NCBI GenBank assembly: GCA_013398955.1
Contig: VWPU01005411.1
Coordinates: 21,963-85,962, forward strand
DNA: 64,000 bases
Source of the DNA: Callaeas wilsoni
Taxonomy: Eukaryota > Chordata > Aves > Passeriformes > Callaeidae
Direction of reading: 5' to 3'
The notes below the pieces were generated by a model. That model was not told the DNA's origin, ran no database searches, and saw nothing but the letters and a program-made list of their open reading frames with translations. This document shows positions 48,470 to 60,432 of this stretch, one piece after another. The position numbers and the translations under genes were made by a program. Within the stretch, counting starts at the first letter, position 1; each line of letters begins with the position of its first letter.

Positions 48470-48893
48470 TGTGGGATCTGATGAGGCCAACAGCTGGTCT
48501 GAAAGCCTCACAGAGTTTGACTTATAGACAGTCAAAATCTACCCGTGAGAAACTGCAGTCACAGTGAAAGCCACAGTGGAAGGCCAGAAGATAATCAATA
48601 AAGAAGATGCTCTGGACACAAGGAGAAGATGTCCTTGTTATGGAACATCAGGAGTGCACAAGAAGAAACTTGCATATACTATGTATCTAATTACATGTAT
48701 CGCCAAATGTATCACTGTTTGAACGGTCATTGTTTTGAAGACAGCTCTCATTGTTTGCTACGCAGCCAATCACAAAGAACTACGGTAGTTGTGAAAAGGT
48801 GTAAGAGTAGTAGCAGAACATAATAATAAACTTTTGCTTCTTATGTTTTTGGATCTCAATAAGTGTGTTGCGTGTTCTGTCTCTACTGCGACA
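48470..48893 (+). mobile_element. Solo LTR with 6-bp target duplication
   Basis: A 424-base solo LTR of an endogenous retrovirus on the plus strand. It starts TGTGGGATCTG and ends CTACTGCGACA (TG...CA termini), flanked on both sides by AGTGCC (48464-48469 and 48894-48899). Inside, in LTR order, are a CCAAT box (48766-48770, GCAGCCAATCAC), a weak TATA-like GTGTAAGAG about 30 bases later, and a poly-A signal AATAAA (48825-48830) followed by a T-rich stretch and a U5-like tail. This close spacing of CCAAT, TATA-like word and AATAAA resembles alpha- and betaretrovirus LTRs, and a 6-bp target duplication is known for those groups. Assignment to a class II (ERVK-like) family is therefore an inference. 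No internal retroviral sequence is present, so the provirus was removed by LTR-LTR recombination. The perfect flanking repeat suggests it is not very old. Confidence 0.87.
48825..48830 (+). promoter_or_regulatory. LTR polyadenylation signal
   Basis: AATAAA within the 48470 solo LTR, 55 bases downstream of its CCAAT box and 63 bases before its end. It could still end transcripts that enter the LTR; there is no evidence that it does. Confidence 0.6.
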
Positions 48894-48899
48894 AGTGCC

Positions 48900-49359
48900 C
48901 TCTTCCAGCCAGGGACAGAGGGGAAGGGAAGAGGCAGATGCCTGCAGCTCTTTGCCAGCCAGTCCCCTGGAAGATACATCCCTCTATATACAGGACCTGC
49001 ACAGTTTTCAGCTGCTCACACCTTGCAGCAGCAAAGAGGGGGAGAAGCTTTGCACTCAGTTCAGCTGCAGCTCTTTGAGAAGCAAGAAAAGGGAAGGGGG
49101 TTTGTTTCTGGAGAACAAACTTCCTTCAAGCACCACTGACTGGGGTCGTTGTCTGGACACTCTCAGGGCTCCACGAGACATCGGTGATTTCTTTATGCAG
49201 GAGGAAATTCTGTGGGACTGGACCAACCAACACCAGCTCATTCAAACGATTATTTTCAGAAGAACACTGAAAAGATGCCAAAAACATCCCTGCTCTGGCC
49301 CAGGGCCTGTGCAAGTCACAAAGGAAGATGAATTGTCTAAAACTTGCCCATAACAAAGG
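48900..49359. other. Non-coding spacer, no gene seen
   Basis: Spacer between the solo LTR and the next CR1. A 162-codon plus frame (48865-49353) starts inside the LTR and runs through this spacer; it has no recognisable domain and I reject it as a gene. Confidence 0.5.
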
Positions 49360-49800
49360 ATCACAGAATGGTTTGGCTTTGAAGGGACCTTGAACCATCC
49401 CCTGCCATGGGCAGGGACACCTTCCACTATCCCGGGTTGCTCCAAGCCCCATCCACCCTGGCCTTGGACACTTCCAGGGATCCAGGAGCAGCCACAGCTT
49501 CTCTGGACAACCTTTGCCAGGGCCTCACCACCCTCACAGGGAACAATTTCTTCCTGCTATCCCATCAGACCCTGCCCTCTGGCAGTGGGAAGCCATTCCC
49601 CCTTCCTTTGTCATTTCAGGCCTTGTCAAAAGTCTCTCTCCATCTTGTGGGATCCCTTCAGGCACTGGAAGGTCACAATTAGGTCACCCTAAGGCTTCTC
49701 CAGGTTGAGCAACCCCAACTCTCCCAGCCTTTCCTGACAGGAGAGGTGGTTCATCCCTTGAATCAGCCTGGTGGCCTCCTCTGGGCTCTCTCCAGCATGT
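49360..49800 (-). mobile_element. CR1 LINE fragment, minus strand, with 3' end
   Basis: One of the best-preserved CR1 copies here. The 3' end is at 49360 (ATCACAGAATGGTTTGGC), followed by the complements of the standard segments: CCATGGGCAGGGACACCTTC, TTGGACACTTCCAGGGATCC, CCAGGGCCTCACCACCCTC, GGCAGTGGGAAGCCATTCCC, CAGGCACTGGAAGGTCAC and CTCTCCCAGCCTTTCCTGAC, up to GGGCTCTCTCCAGCATG. It is 5'-truncated near 49800. Frames of about 60-108 codons through it are non-functional CR1 sequence. Confidence 0.95.
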
Positions 49801-51374
49801 AAACCACTGTGATGGAGATTTTTGTCTGAAATCCTTCGTCCTAATCTGTTTTCTTCCCCACCCATGGACACGTCTGCAGAGCCCCAGCCTCATGCAGGCC
49901 GCTCACCCAGAGATTTTTTTGCCAGGCCCCATCAGAAACCAAACTCCATTTGCCTCCCAAACTCTTCCTTTAGCAAGGCTCCTGTAGGAATGGGAAAACA
50001 AAACCCCTGTGCAAGAGCAGGATCTGCTTCTGTGTTAGAGACCCTCAGAGACACACGAGGAACTTTGGACCTTTTACCTTCTGAAAGTATGAAAACCTTC
50101 AAGGGTTGCTCCATAAATAGCCCCTTGTCAGTTAGTCAGCTGTGAATATTTCTGCTGTTATTACACAGATCTTGCAAGCTCAAGTCAGTGGCTAAAAAAA
50201 CTACTGAGCACAATGACTTTTATTTCATTGTTATTCAATACACATCTCAGGAGGGGTGACTAAGAGGTGAATGAGAGATTTCAAAGTCTCTTAACTCTCT
50301 AATTTTGCACACAGAAAATAACTTTGGTGCAGAACGTCGTTTAAGATCTGTCTTAAACCCCTTATAGGGAATAATTCTCTATTAAATCTGACCTTTTCTC
50401 CTCCTAGGGTGAATTTACCAAAAAAATAACAAAAACCCAATAAATATACTTGCTAACTGCAACTACTTTAACCCTGTGCAAACACATTGGAGCTTATGGT
50501 GCACTCCTGAGATACTTATTTAGAAGAATAACACTGCTCAGGCAACAGGAGCTGTAGAGCTGTGGGAAGTTGATGGATTTTTGTTGCCCTTCAGTGAGTG
50601 ACTAGTTCTGATTGTTTAAACTAATTTAAAAATTCATATACAAGTAAATACATCAGTACAGCTAAGTGTTTCTTCTGAATATTTACAAGTTAAGATTAAT
50701 TCCTTAAAATTATCCGTAGGACAAATTGACACAATATATTTCTGTTCTAGGTAAAGGTACATAAGGTACTTAAATCTAAAGGATTTAAGTCGTTATTTTA
50801 CCATATATTTGGGTTGGTTTTCGTAAAAATCTGTCTTTCTCCGCATCAAAGCCAGTGCACTCAGCTCAGACTTTGAGCTGCTATACAGTGCAGTCATGCA
50901 CACTGATTCTCCATGTATTTGTCAATGTTTAAGTAGTTGTAGTACAGTGAGTGTTGTAAGGGGATGGCAATTTAGTTCAGTCTGCAGTGCTGTCAGAGAT
51001 TTCATCCCTCTGTGACAAAAGAAAGCCATAAATCACTGTGCCAGTGTCCAGAGAAGAATAATACACCACCAAATGCACAAATATTAATTTCTTTAGCACC
51101 TCCTGCAGGCTCCCTTCTTGCAGATTATCTCTTTGTGTAACAACAGACTTCATTTTGCAAGCTTTCAGCTCAAATCAACACAGCATTGTCTCGTGAATAT
51201 CTACTTTTGGGTATCTTAGGGAATAGCCACCTTTGATGGGAAAGCTCAATTCTGATACATTAGTTTTAAAGAACACAAAAGTGCTGCACTTACTGCTGAA
51301 ATAAATCCCTTTTATTTTTCTCAGATCTCTGATTTTGAGCCATCAACATTTTATACTCAGAATGGAACTTCATG

Positions 51375-51508
51375 TCTCTCCTCTCCTCTCCTCTCCTCTC
51401 CTCTCCTCTCCCCCCCCCCCCCCCCTCCCCCCCCCCCTCCCCCCCCCTCCCCCCCCTCCCCCCCNCTCTCCTCTCCTCTCCTCTCCTCTCCTCTCCTCTC
51501 CTCTCCTC
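51375..51508 (+). repeat. (CCTCT)n - poly-C - (CCTCT)n tract with an N
   Basis: About 134 bases of pure pyrimidine: CTCCT pentamers, then about 55 bases that are nearly all C with single T interruptions, an undetermined base at 51465, then CTCCT pentamers again. The complementary strand is pure purine with long G runs. Such sequence can form triplex, i-motif or G-quadruplex structures and is hard to sequence, which fits the N. The exact number of C and of pentamers should not be trusted. Confidence 0.95.
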
Positions 51509-53250
51509 ACATTGGAATGTGTCCCCTGTCATTAATATCTTTATTGAATGAATCTGTTTCTGGGTCAATGACACTTTAGCACTTACAGTGCAAAATTAGG
51601 AGCTCATCCAAGGGACTTCAGGGTCTCCACAAGCACTCCCACATGGCAATGTGAACTAAAAATATATTTATTTCCTAGCAAAAGGCATGGAAGAAGCTCA
51701 ACTCTCCCAGCATGGGGTGCAGCAGGATATCATAATTTTAACAGGCACTAAAATGAAGTTGCCAATGTGGGCTGTTGGCAGCTCCTCTTTGGTGCCTGCT
51801 GGCCTGGCCCTGTCGGTATCACTGAGAATTTTTCATAGCTACTGGTTAGATACCAACAGATAAATTGTTAACAGTCTCACTCCAGAATATTATACAGCTT
51901 TGGCTTTTTATTTCCAAGCAACACATACGGACACACAGTTTATTGCTCCTTTCCTTTTATAATTCTCCCCCTTTTTTCCCATCCCTAAAGTTTTTAATGA
52001 GTAGTTTCCTTTGCAGAATTCATTTTTCCTAAAGGCTTAATATTGTGCTGCTCTCAGGATTAGGAGGAAGGTGATCCTAATTTGGGACTCCCATTTATTT
52101 GCTCCAATGCTACTGTATTTATTAGTGCTGGGGAATAGAGTGAAGCAGGCTGAACATTATAAATAGCATCTCAAAGGATTGTTTTGTTCAGCTTGGTGTG
52201 TGATAAAAGTTAATGGCATTGAATTGTTTCCTCCCCAGCTTCTAGCTTTTCACATGAGTTAGGGAATTAGTTTTCCTTCTGGACCTTATTTTTCTCCTGA
52301 CACAGCCTGCATTTCTCAGGAAGATATAAGAAAAAGTATTATGGATAATGGATGTCCTCAGGGGGCTGTCAGAGGAAAATGCTTCAGGAACTGAAAAGCC
52401 AACTATGATGATGGCCTTCATTTCTATAGTCTTCGGTGGCAACATTTCTGCTTTTGTTACAATTTTATGTATATTTTTCATTTCAATATAGGTATGACTT
52501 TCCTTGCACTGTTGTTATGTTTTTTACTTTGATCAAGGGAGCTCATCCTCATAACACAGTGCTTATATTCACTCAAGCTGAACCTCTGAGATCTCAAATC
52601 TTTTTTAGGGTGGCAGAAAGTAGCCAGGCTGGGAGAAGTGTCTTCCAGATGTGGAGTTACGAGAGAGAGAATGAAGCTTCCTTTAAGAAGCAACAAATTA
52701 TTTCCTTTTCAAAATCTCCCACAAAAAAAGAAAAAGGAGAAAAAAGTTAAATATATATTTTTACTTTCCGTTGATTTAGTTGCTTTTGCAAAGCGAAGCT
52801 AACAAAGAGAGGCATTGTTGGGAACAAAAGGCGGTGATTTGTCACTGACAGTTCATCGTTAATTGGAATCCTATTTGGTCTGAAAGACTGAGGGGAGAGT
52901 AATCAAAGGAGACTGAAATGAAAAACCCAAAGTGAGTGCAGGAAAATGCATCACAACTCCCACACGCAGCCACGACTGCGGGAGGCAAAAAGCATCCTCT
53001 GGATTCGTGGGCGAGGAGCAGCCACTGACCACGCAGACAGATGCAGACAGACAGGACTATTTTAGGCCTGAGCTCTGGAAATTTGGGCTATCAGGTCTGC
53101 CTTTGCCTCCTGCCTTGTGCAGCTGGGAGTGGGACAGCTCCAGCCAGGAGAAAGCCCCCTCGTTACACATTTTCAGGAGGAAAAAGTGGAAAGAGAAACA
53201 GAGGCAACATCCACGACCAAACCCAAGTATGTGACTTGCCAGCTCAAAGA

Positions 53251-53287
53251 GGTTTGTTTTGTAAGAAAAGGTTTATTTTGTGAGAAA
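53251..53287 (+). repeat. 19/18-bp imperfect tandem duplication
   Basis: GGTTTGTTTTGTAAGAAAA is followed directly by GGTTTATTTTGTGAGAAA and then a third GGTTT start. The two units differ at two positions and by one base in length. Confidence 0.8.
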
Positions 53288-54938
53288 GGTTTGGCCAGGG
53301 TCATGAGGGTTATCAGTCAGTGGTTGTTTTATAGTGGGAATAATGTGATTATACACAGGGCTTTCCATGGAGTGAGGGTCTAAAGGGAGCGGGGTCTGCA
53401 CGACACAGGTAAAGGTGTGTGTTGTACCAGCTGCTCCTGGGAGGGCACAGCAGGGTAACCCCCCCTCAGAAAATCTGATTGTGCCCAAGAAACTGGGGAG
53501 CAAAGAATTATCTAAAGCAGAGGAAGCTCCATCCTCAACAACTTACACCAACTGGCAGCTCAGGGAAGAGGCAAGATAATCCACAAACAGATAATGGGGA
53601 GCAAAACTAAGCATCTTGCCAGAAAAGGGTCCATAAATTCACCAGGAATCCCCCTTGCCCTTGCCTTCATCTGTCTGCAAGCCTAGGAAGGAGCTTTTGG
53701 GTGCTGCCTTTTCAGCTGAAGCCGATGCAGGGCTAAGGAGCAGACACGCTGTTCTGTCTCCCAGGGAGATTTGTTGTTCTCGTGCTACTTTTTCTTCTAA
53801 GAGGAAGGAAAAGTCCATGGTTAATGAAGTCCTGTGCTTCTTGTTCGGATGCAGGGGAACATAATAAAAGTGTCCGAGGTAAATACTATGAATCAAAGCA
53901 GAAGCCTACAGGTAATTTAATTATTCAAGGTTTGGCCAAATATTAAATTAGTGAAGATGGAATTTAGCACGTTCTGAATCATCACTTGAATAGCAGCTAG
54001 AAAAACAGTACGACATCATCTCTTGCTGTCTTTGATTAGCTTTCACATTGGAATATCAGGAAAAGACAGGCAGAGAGAGAAGGGGAAGGTCTGGGAAGGG
54101 GCACCAGAACCAGCAATCCACTAAATCCGAAGGATGTCACACAGAGTCTGTTACAGGAGCTCTATGATCAGGCAGTACCCAGCTTCCTCCTGACCCCAGC
54201 AAACGAAAACTTCCTGAGATCTCCTGAATATCCAGCAAAGAGTCCTCAAATCAGTCTCTAGCCCAAAGGCCCACACAGTGACTGCACCGAAGCTGGGAGC
54301 CAGCTCTCCAAAGCACCAACTGGGCATCTGAACCACAAAAATGTTCTTTCTTTTGGTGTGTGAATAAACATTTCCCCTTATACAGAGGTTGAAGAATCAC
54401 CAGGGTGACTCTATGGTACTCACTAAGTTGCTATGGTAATTTCATAATTAAACATCCCTGTAAATTCCCTGCCATGATCCTCGCACAAATTAATACTTTT
54501 TGGAAGTGCATTTTCATTTAGTCAGGCTTTAATTTATGCTCTCACCTCATCGCTCTGGCTGGAAGAAGGATTTTTGTGGCACACAGTGAGAACTGTTGCT
54601 GCAGGTATCGTGTCACCCACGAAGAATGGATGATACCAGGGCCCCTGGATGTGTCCCAGAGGGAATGTGTGGGGTGTGTGACCTGGGTGTGGGATGTGGC
54701 TGGGGAAGGGAAGGCTCCGTTCCTGTCCAAAGGTGGAGTTGATCTCCTTCCAATGCAGCTGCTGAGCACCCTGGTGAGATAACTAAAAAAGTCACAGTGT
54801 CCACAGGCTGGGAGGCTCAAGCCTTTTGCAGCTGCACCTCATGGGCCTGGATGGCTCAGCTTCAACAGTTGGTGTTATCCTAAACTCTGACAGACGGGGC
54901 TCTGGTTGCTGCACTAAACAATGAAACTGCCTTGAACT

Positions 54939-55235
54939 CACAGAATCCCAGGATGGGTCAGGCTGGAAGGGACCACAGTGGGTCATCTGGTCCATCCTCC
55001 CTGCTCAAGCAGGGTCATCCCAGAGCACTTGGCACAGGATTGCATCCAAACAGGTCTGGAATATCCTCAGTAAGGGAGACTCCACACCTTCTCTGGGCAA
55101 TCTTCCAGTGCTTGGTCACTGCACAGGTAACAAGTTCTTCCTCATGTTCAGGCAAAACTTCCTGGGCATCAGTTCCTGCCCATTCCTCTAATTCCTTTCA
55201 GTGTTTTGGATCATTGCTGCTCTGCTTCTCTTCCA
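54939..55235 (-). mobile_element. CR1 LINE fragment, minus strand, diverged
   Basis: CR1 3' region on the minus strand, with the 3' end at 54939 (TCACAGAATCCCAGGATGG). It then reads GGAAGGGACCACAGTGGGTC, ATCTGGTCCATCCTCCCTGC, AGGTCTGGAATATCCTCAG, GAGACTCCACACCTTCTC and GGGCAATCTTCCAGTGCTTG, up to AGTTCCTGCCCATTCCTC. The GACTCCACA...CTCTGGGCA pattern belongs to a different CR1 subfamily from the 49360 and 15287 copies, so at least two CR1 lineages are present. It is 5'-truncated near 55235. The 188-codon plus frame crossing it (54932-55498) is read against the element and is not a gene. Confidence 0.9.
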
Positions 55236-58200
55236 TCCCACCGCCCTTAACTGGTGCCATCCTGAGGAAGTTGCTTTCACTTTCACATCTCTTATCCCTT
55301 CTTTGGCTTTTATTTGTCATTTCCACTAGCCATCAGCCCCTGCTGTCCCTCAGGCTGCAGTGTCCGTCTGGCTGGATCACATCGGATTTTCAGCCAAGTA
55401 CTTCCCTGCTCCCTCCCATGTGGCTCCTCGTGTTTCAGAAGAGTTCACCAACGTCCACATCACTCTTTTTAAGTCCTTCAGTTGCTGGGATGCTCTAAAA
55501 AAATGTACCAGATTAGATATCAAGATTATTATTTATCCCATAGATGAGATTGTGTCAACCTTAACTGTACCCATTAACACAAAAGGCCATAATTTTCCTC
55601 TTTGCACTAAATAAGAGCTGACTTTCTGAGCAAGAAACTCGAGGACTGTGCACAAAGAAAGGATTTCCTACAGAGAAGTTACAAAAGATACGAGAAGAAA
55701 GCAATTTGCATGAACTGGCTTCTACACAAATGTATCGTTTAAATTATGAATAAAGGAGTTTCTGAATGGATGAGCTTATGGAAATCTAAAATCCTTTTGC
55801 CTTTGCAATATTAGCAGGAAGAAACTACTTAAAATGCAAACAACTTTTCAAATGGCAAAAAGGAGGGAAAATACTCTTTTTTTAACAAAAATAAACTATT
55901 TTGTATTACCACTGTTTGTTGCTACTCTTGTTTACTGTCCTATATGCCCTGCAGCCCTTAAAACTCGACTGAAAAATCTCATGCACTTTTAATAAGAGAT
56001 TATCTGGAGACATGAGGCCTGCACGAACCTCCCTGCTTGGTGGTTGTGTTTCAGCCCAGGCTTTTTGTTCTTTCCACAAGGGAAATGCAGTCAGAAAAGC
56101 TGATCCTGATTCGAGTTTCAGATTGAAGTTGGCCATTCTTCTTCCATCAGCCTCACAGTCAGGAGTATTTAAATCTGCTATGAGTGTGAGCAGGAGTGCC
56201 TCCAAATTTGAGCAGCCGGAGTGGGTTTGAGCAGCCACCAATATTCAATATTGTCCAGTGCAGCCAATGACATGCAATTCTGCCCGAAAAAGCAGTGTTA
56301 AAGAGCAAAATTAGAGTAGTGAAACTGAGTGTTGGTCACTCCTACACTGAGATTCCAAGTCACCCAAGAAATGTGAGATTCAGCTGCTTTGCCTTTGAAT
56401 CCCTGAAACCAAACCAAGAAGACTTTCTCAGGATAAGAAAAAAGCATCATTCAAAAGTGAAAAACAAGCACAACTTTTTCATTAGACTCTGCAGGTACCT
56501 GATATAAACATGCACTATATGCAAAGATTTTGCTGTATTTGGATGTTCCAGTGCCACATCCTATCCTCTTCTTTAGTGATAATAGATAAATTAGAACTCC
56601 TCAGGGGAGGCTTTGGAGAATCGTGGAGATCAACTCACCTTTCCTGGAGAAGAATGGATGACATATTTCTGTCTTTTCTGTCTGTAATCCATACAAAACA
56701 CGGAGGTGTACATCTAGAATCACACAGTACCTCCTTTAATACTTGCAGTGTAATATACAGATAAATTTTACTTCTGCCACGGCTTGCACCTGTCAGCTCC
56801 AGGGCACCCACTGAGATGGCACCTGCAGGATCATGTTTTCATTGAATTGAATCTGATATTATTGCGAAAATATTATGTCAAAACCCTGCTCTGGTGCAGG
56901 TCAGCCTTATTCCCCTGAGGACTATGAAATCTATTTCTACATGGTCTGAGGAAAAGAGGAAAAAGATCCTGTTTCTCTCCTCAGCCACATGGCATAATTG
57001 TGCTGTTAAGTGCTGACTTAAGGCAAAAATCTGTGAGTTTTTCTCCCAAAGTACCACTGAATTACCTGGGATTGATTCCCTGTCCACTTGGATAAAAGGT
57101 TGGCAGAGAGGGATTGAGCTGATTAAGGTCTTCAGGCGGAAGAGCCTAAATATCTGCGAACAGGGATATAAATAGGGAATATAAATATCCCTAATGTATA
57201 AACATGGGGATGTACCTATCCCTAAGCATGGATATTTGTCACTGGACCTGCTCACTCGGCACAACCCAGCTCCTACAAGCGTGCTGGGGTTCCTTTTTGC
57301 CATCATCTGGATTTCCCTCCTGCAGGATCCCTAATTTGAGGAATATATTGTCCTGAGGCCAGGGATAAAGGCTGCAGAGCACCTTTTGAGCTGCAGTTGA
57401 GAGCTGCAGGAGGTTTAAAACACACAACCCCCAAACAGACACATCTATAACATTTCCAGCATTGCTAATTAAGTCAGTGTTGGAAGTAAATTTCTCCTCA
57501 AAGCTGGTTTCAATAATAAATCTCCAACTGACAGCGCTGCACCTTCCGAAATTTTTTACCATCTGAGAAAAGAAACAGTTATTAGGGGAGTAGTGTGACC
57601 TTCAAATCTTTTCAGAGCTTTGCAATCATGAGCAGGAGTGTGCAAGGGTTCAGCAAATCTGCTCCTGCCTGTTTCCTGCTGCGCTGCAGTTTCGCTAATC
57701 AAGTATAATTAAAATGAAAAAAAAGCAGCAGCGATACAATGCCGTACATGTAGAAATAGTAATCAGGGTGGCAGCAAAGTCACTTTTATGCAGGGGTTTG
57801 TGTCACATGCAGCACTGAATGCTCCCGAGCTGTTGCTCACATGAGTGATGTTCATGGAAACAATCCCCTGGTTTTTCTGGGATTACCTGGCTGAGGAAGG
57901 ATCTGCAGAGTCCTCCGTGAACGCCGACAGACACCTGGTGCTGTCACAAATGCAATTTTCACGTTGTGGTTCTTGTGTTAGAACAAGTGACACTAAGATT
58001 TGCATTTATTTGCTTCTTTTTAATTAGGTGACATTTGCCAGATGAGCTGCAGGAAAATTGGTGATTGTTGGTGATGACTGGTTCTGGTTCCTGATGAATT
58101 CCCACACAAGCCAGAAAAAAAACCCCCGTGAGCTTCAATGAACACAAATGCAACTGAGTATTTTTGGTATCGTTTATTTTTCTTCAGATTTGTTAATAAT

Positions 58201-59931
58201 AGCATATTACAATAATAAATATTTTAATTTAGTCGTGGCATTAATCATCACCTTCACCCTCATCTCACGTCAGCTGTGACATTCAAGTAATGCTCATGAT
58301 TTAGCGGAGTAATTCTGGATCTACACTGACACTCCCCAGTAAAAGAGTTCTGCTTCAGTAGGGTGTAAAATACGTTTCTCTTTCACACTTAAACCCCACT
58401 GGATGGGACCCTCCAGAAGGGAAAATTGAATTGGTTTTAAGACACGTGATTTCTGAAACTTTCCTTTATTATGTGTGCAACCTAAAAAAATCTCAGTGCT
58501 CAGTGAATTTGCTTTATTAATAACGATTTCTGTTTCACAGTTTGGATTGTTTTTTTTCTTTCTGTTATGGATGAGCAGAGAAATTCACATACAGAAAGCA
58601 AAAGCTTTAAAATAAAGGCCAATAAAGTGAAAAATGAAGGTTTCTAGAACTATAGTTAAAAGGAAGATTTCTAGAACGGTATTTCTGTTTAATAGTATAG
58701 GAAAACAGCCTGCTAGATATTTAAATTTTTCAATCAGGGTAGCTGTTTTGCTCTTTAAAAAAAAAAAGAGATAAATTAAGCAGTTTTAATTAAGCTCATC
58801 TAATTTTCATAATCCTCCTTCTCACCCACACTCTGATGGAAGGTCAGAGAAGTAACTGCGGAGGAACACAGCACTGCAAGAACAAATTCTAATTATTGCG
58901 GAGGAAAGTTAAAATATTTTCTTTTCAAATATACTTTTTTTTCCCCCTTTTCTACTTAATTTTAGGAGTAATTTCTCACTGCTCTGTTTTCCCCTGAGGC
59001 AGTTTGTGCTGATGGATGGCACAAAGTTAGGGGATAACAGCAAAACGAAAACGAGCGGCGGGGTGCTGACAAGTGCAGCATTGTCAATATTGAGAGATTG
59101 CTCCCAGGATTAACATTCCCATTCCTCACACACTGAAGGGCTCCTTATCCCAGGGCTGGGATTACTGAGCTGAGCCAGGTCTGCCCTTTCCAGGGAAGTG
59201 CAGCCTCAAAATCTCACTTTTAACACCAGTTCCACGACCCTGCACTGATCTGTGGACGCAGATTTCTGCAAGTAAATGGGCTGAAGGCATTTAGCTCCAG
59301 GCATAAATAAATATAAATTAACCCGACTTTCCTGTATTTCGTGCTTTATTTATGAGCTAGGTTTTTAATAAGGTTGTATTATTACAAAATGTTATTACAG
59401 ATAATCTTTATTATCACTCCAGCCTGTAAGATGAGGCTGTGTGGGCTCGTATTTCATTCCATAGCTCCCACAACAGAGTGAAACAATGACTGAAATCCTG
59501 ATGTGTGCTCGCCACTGACTGACAGCCTTGGTTTTTAATGGAGCTATCAGAGGAGAAGGGCACTATCCATCAGCCTGCCCTTAAAGGAAACCACCAGAGG
59601 AACTCAAATCCCTGCCTTTTCTGCGGGAAAAGGCCGACAGAATTAACCACAGACTTTTGTAGGTCGTGGTGCTGAGGAAATCATTCCTTTGTTTTGCCTG
59701 ATTTACCTCTTGGCTAATATTTTGGTATTTTTCCCCGTGTAAAACTGTGCTTTTAAGAACTCCTCAGGTGTTTAACTGAGTAGTTTTTTTGCAGAAGGGT
59801 CAGGAAAAACCTGCCAGCGAGTCACGAGGTGATGCCCCCTTTTGCAGCGATGGAGAAACCTTGCCTGGGAACGTCGGGGAGCCCACGCAGGCGGAGGCAA
59901 AGCAGCTGCCAGGAGCCCAGGGGGAGCAGCT
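55236..59931. other. Unique sequence, no gene seen
   Basis: No supported gene. Frames reach 142 codons (56878-57306, minus) without any recognised domain. Local features: an AT-rich patch of alternating AGGGATAT and ATATCCCT words near 57160-57200, and two TTTCTAGAAC words 27 bases apart at 58641 and 58668. Confidence 0.55.
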
Positions 59932-60432
59932 TGTCAGGAAAATTAATCCACCGCCACCAGAGGTTTATGTCCGAAAAGGAGACAGAGGAGTCCCGTTGCT
60001 TTATTCGAATAAAGGGAGAGGCCATGGGGCATTCCCCTGGGGTCGCTCACATTTTTGGAGGACGCGGCCTCCTTTTTATCCTAATTTCCCGACCGTATTT
60101 TCCCTCTCTCTTTCCCCATTGGCTGAGGTACTCAAGAGGTACAGACTTCCTGGAACACCTAATTTTTAAGATTCTCTTTTAATGTATACCCCTCCTTGCC
60201 TTTTTTTTAAAAATTCCTATGGAATTTATGGTTCTTCTCATTGTTTCTTTCATCTTTTGATATTCAATTTCATTTATTTGCAGACCTACAGTTTATTGAT
60301 AAAGACAAATCTCTTTTTCCATTCATCAATCAGTGGAACTCTTCCCATTGTTTCTTTTACCTCTTAGTGATAGTTTTTATCTACCAGCAGGCCCACAGTG
60401 TATTTGTAAAGACAAGTGCCTCATTCCTTTCA
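59932..60432 (-). mobile_element. Solo LTR, family X, copy A
   Basis: A 501-base LTR on the minus strand, over 90% identical by eye to copy B at 63179. Plus-strand ends are TGTCAGGAAAATTAATCC and CCTCATTCCTTTCA, so on its own strand it runs TGAAAGG...CCTGACA. Signals on the minus strand, in order: CCAAT (complement at 60118-60122), TATA-like GGATAAAAAGG (complement near 60071-60081) and poly-A signal AATAAA (complement at 60000-60005), then a U5-like tail. Flanking bases are AGCT and AATT, so no target duplication is visible. No primer-binding site or polypurine tract lies beside it. Homology to copy B stops at exactly these ends. The missing duplication may reflect decay, or recombination between different elements. 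The family name is unknown. Confidence 0.85.

Larger units (their letters stand above)
49801..54938. other. Unique sequence, no gene seen
   Basis: No supported gene. The main landmark is the pyrimidine tract at 51375, listed separately. A stretch around 53230-53900 and the AATAAACATTTCCCC patch near 54362 loosely resemble LTR tails, but I found no termini or target duplications. A 19-bp imperfect tandem duplication lies at 53251-53287 (GGTTTGTTTTGTAAGAAAA type). Confidence 0.5.

Noticed and set aside
54932..55498. 188-codon plus-strand frame as a gene
   Set aside because: Its first half is the complement of a CR1 element; the remainder shows no domain.
57160..57200. Palindrome of AGGGATAT / ATATCCCT words
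   Set aside because: Pairing breaks after six to eight bases and depends on AT-rich sequence; much weaker than the 27.5-kb hairpin.
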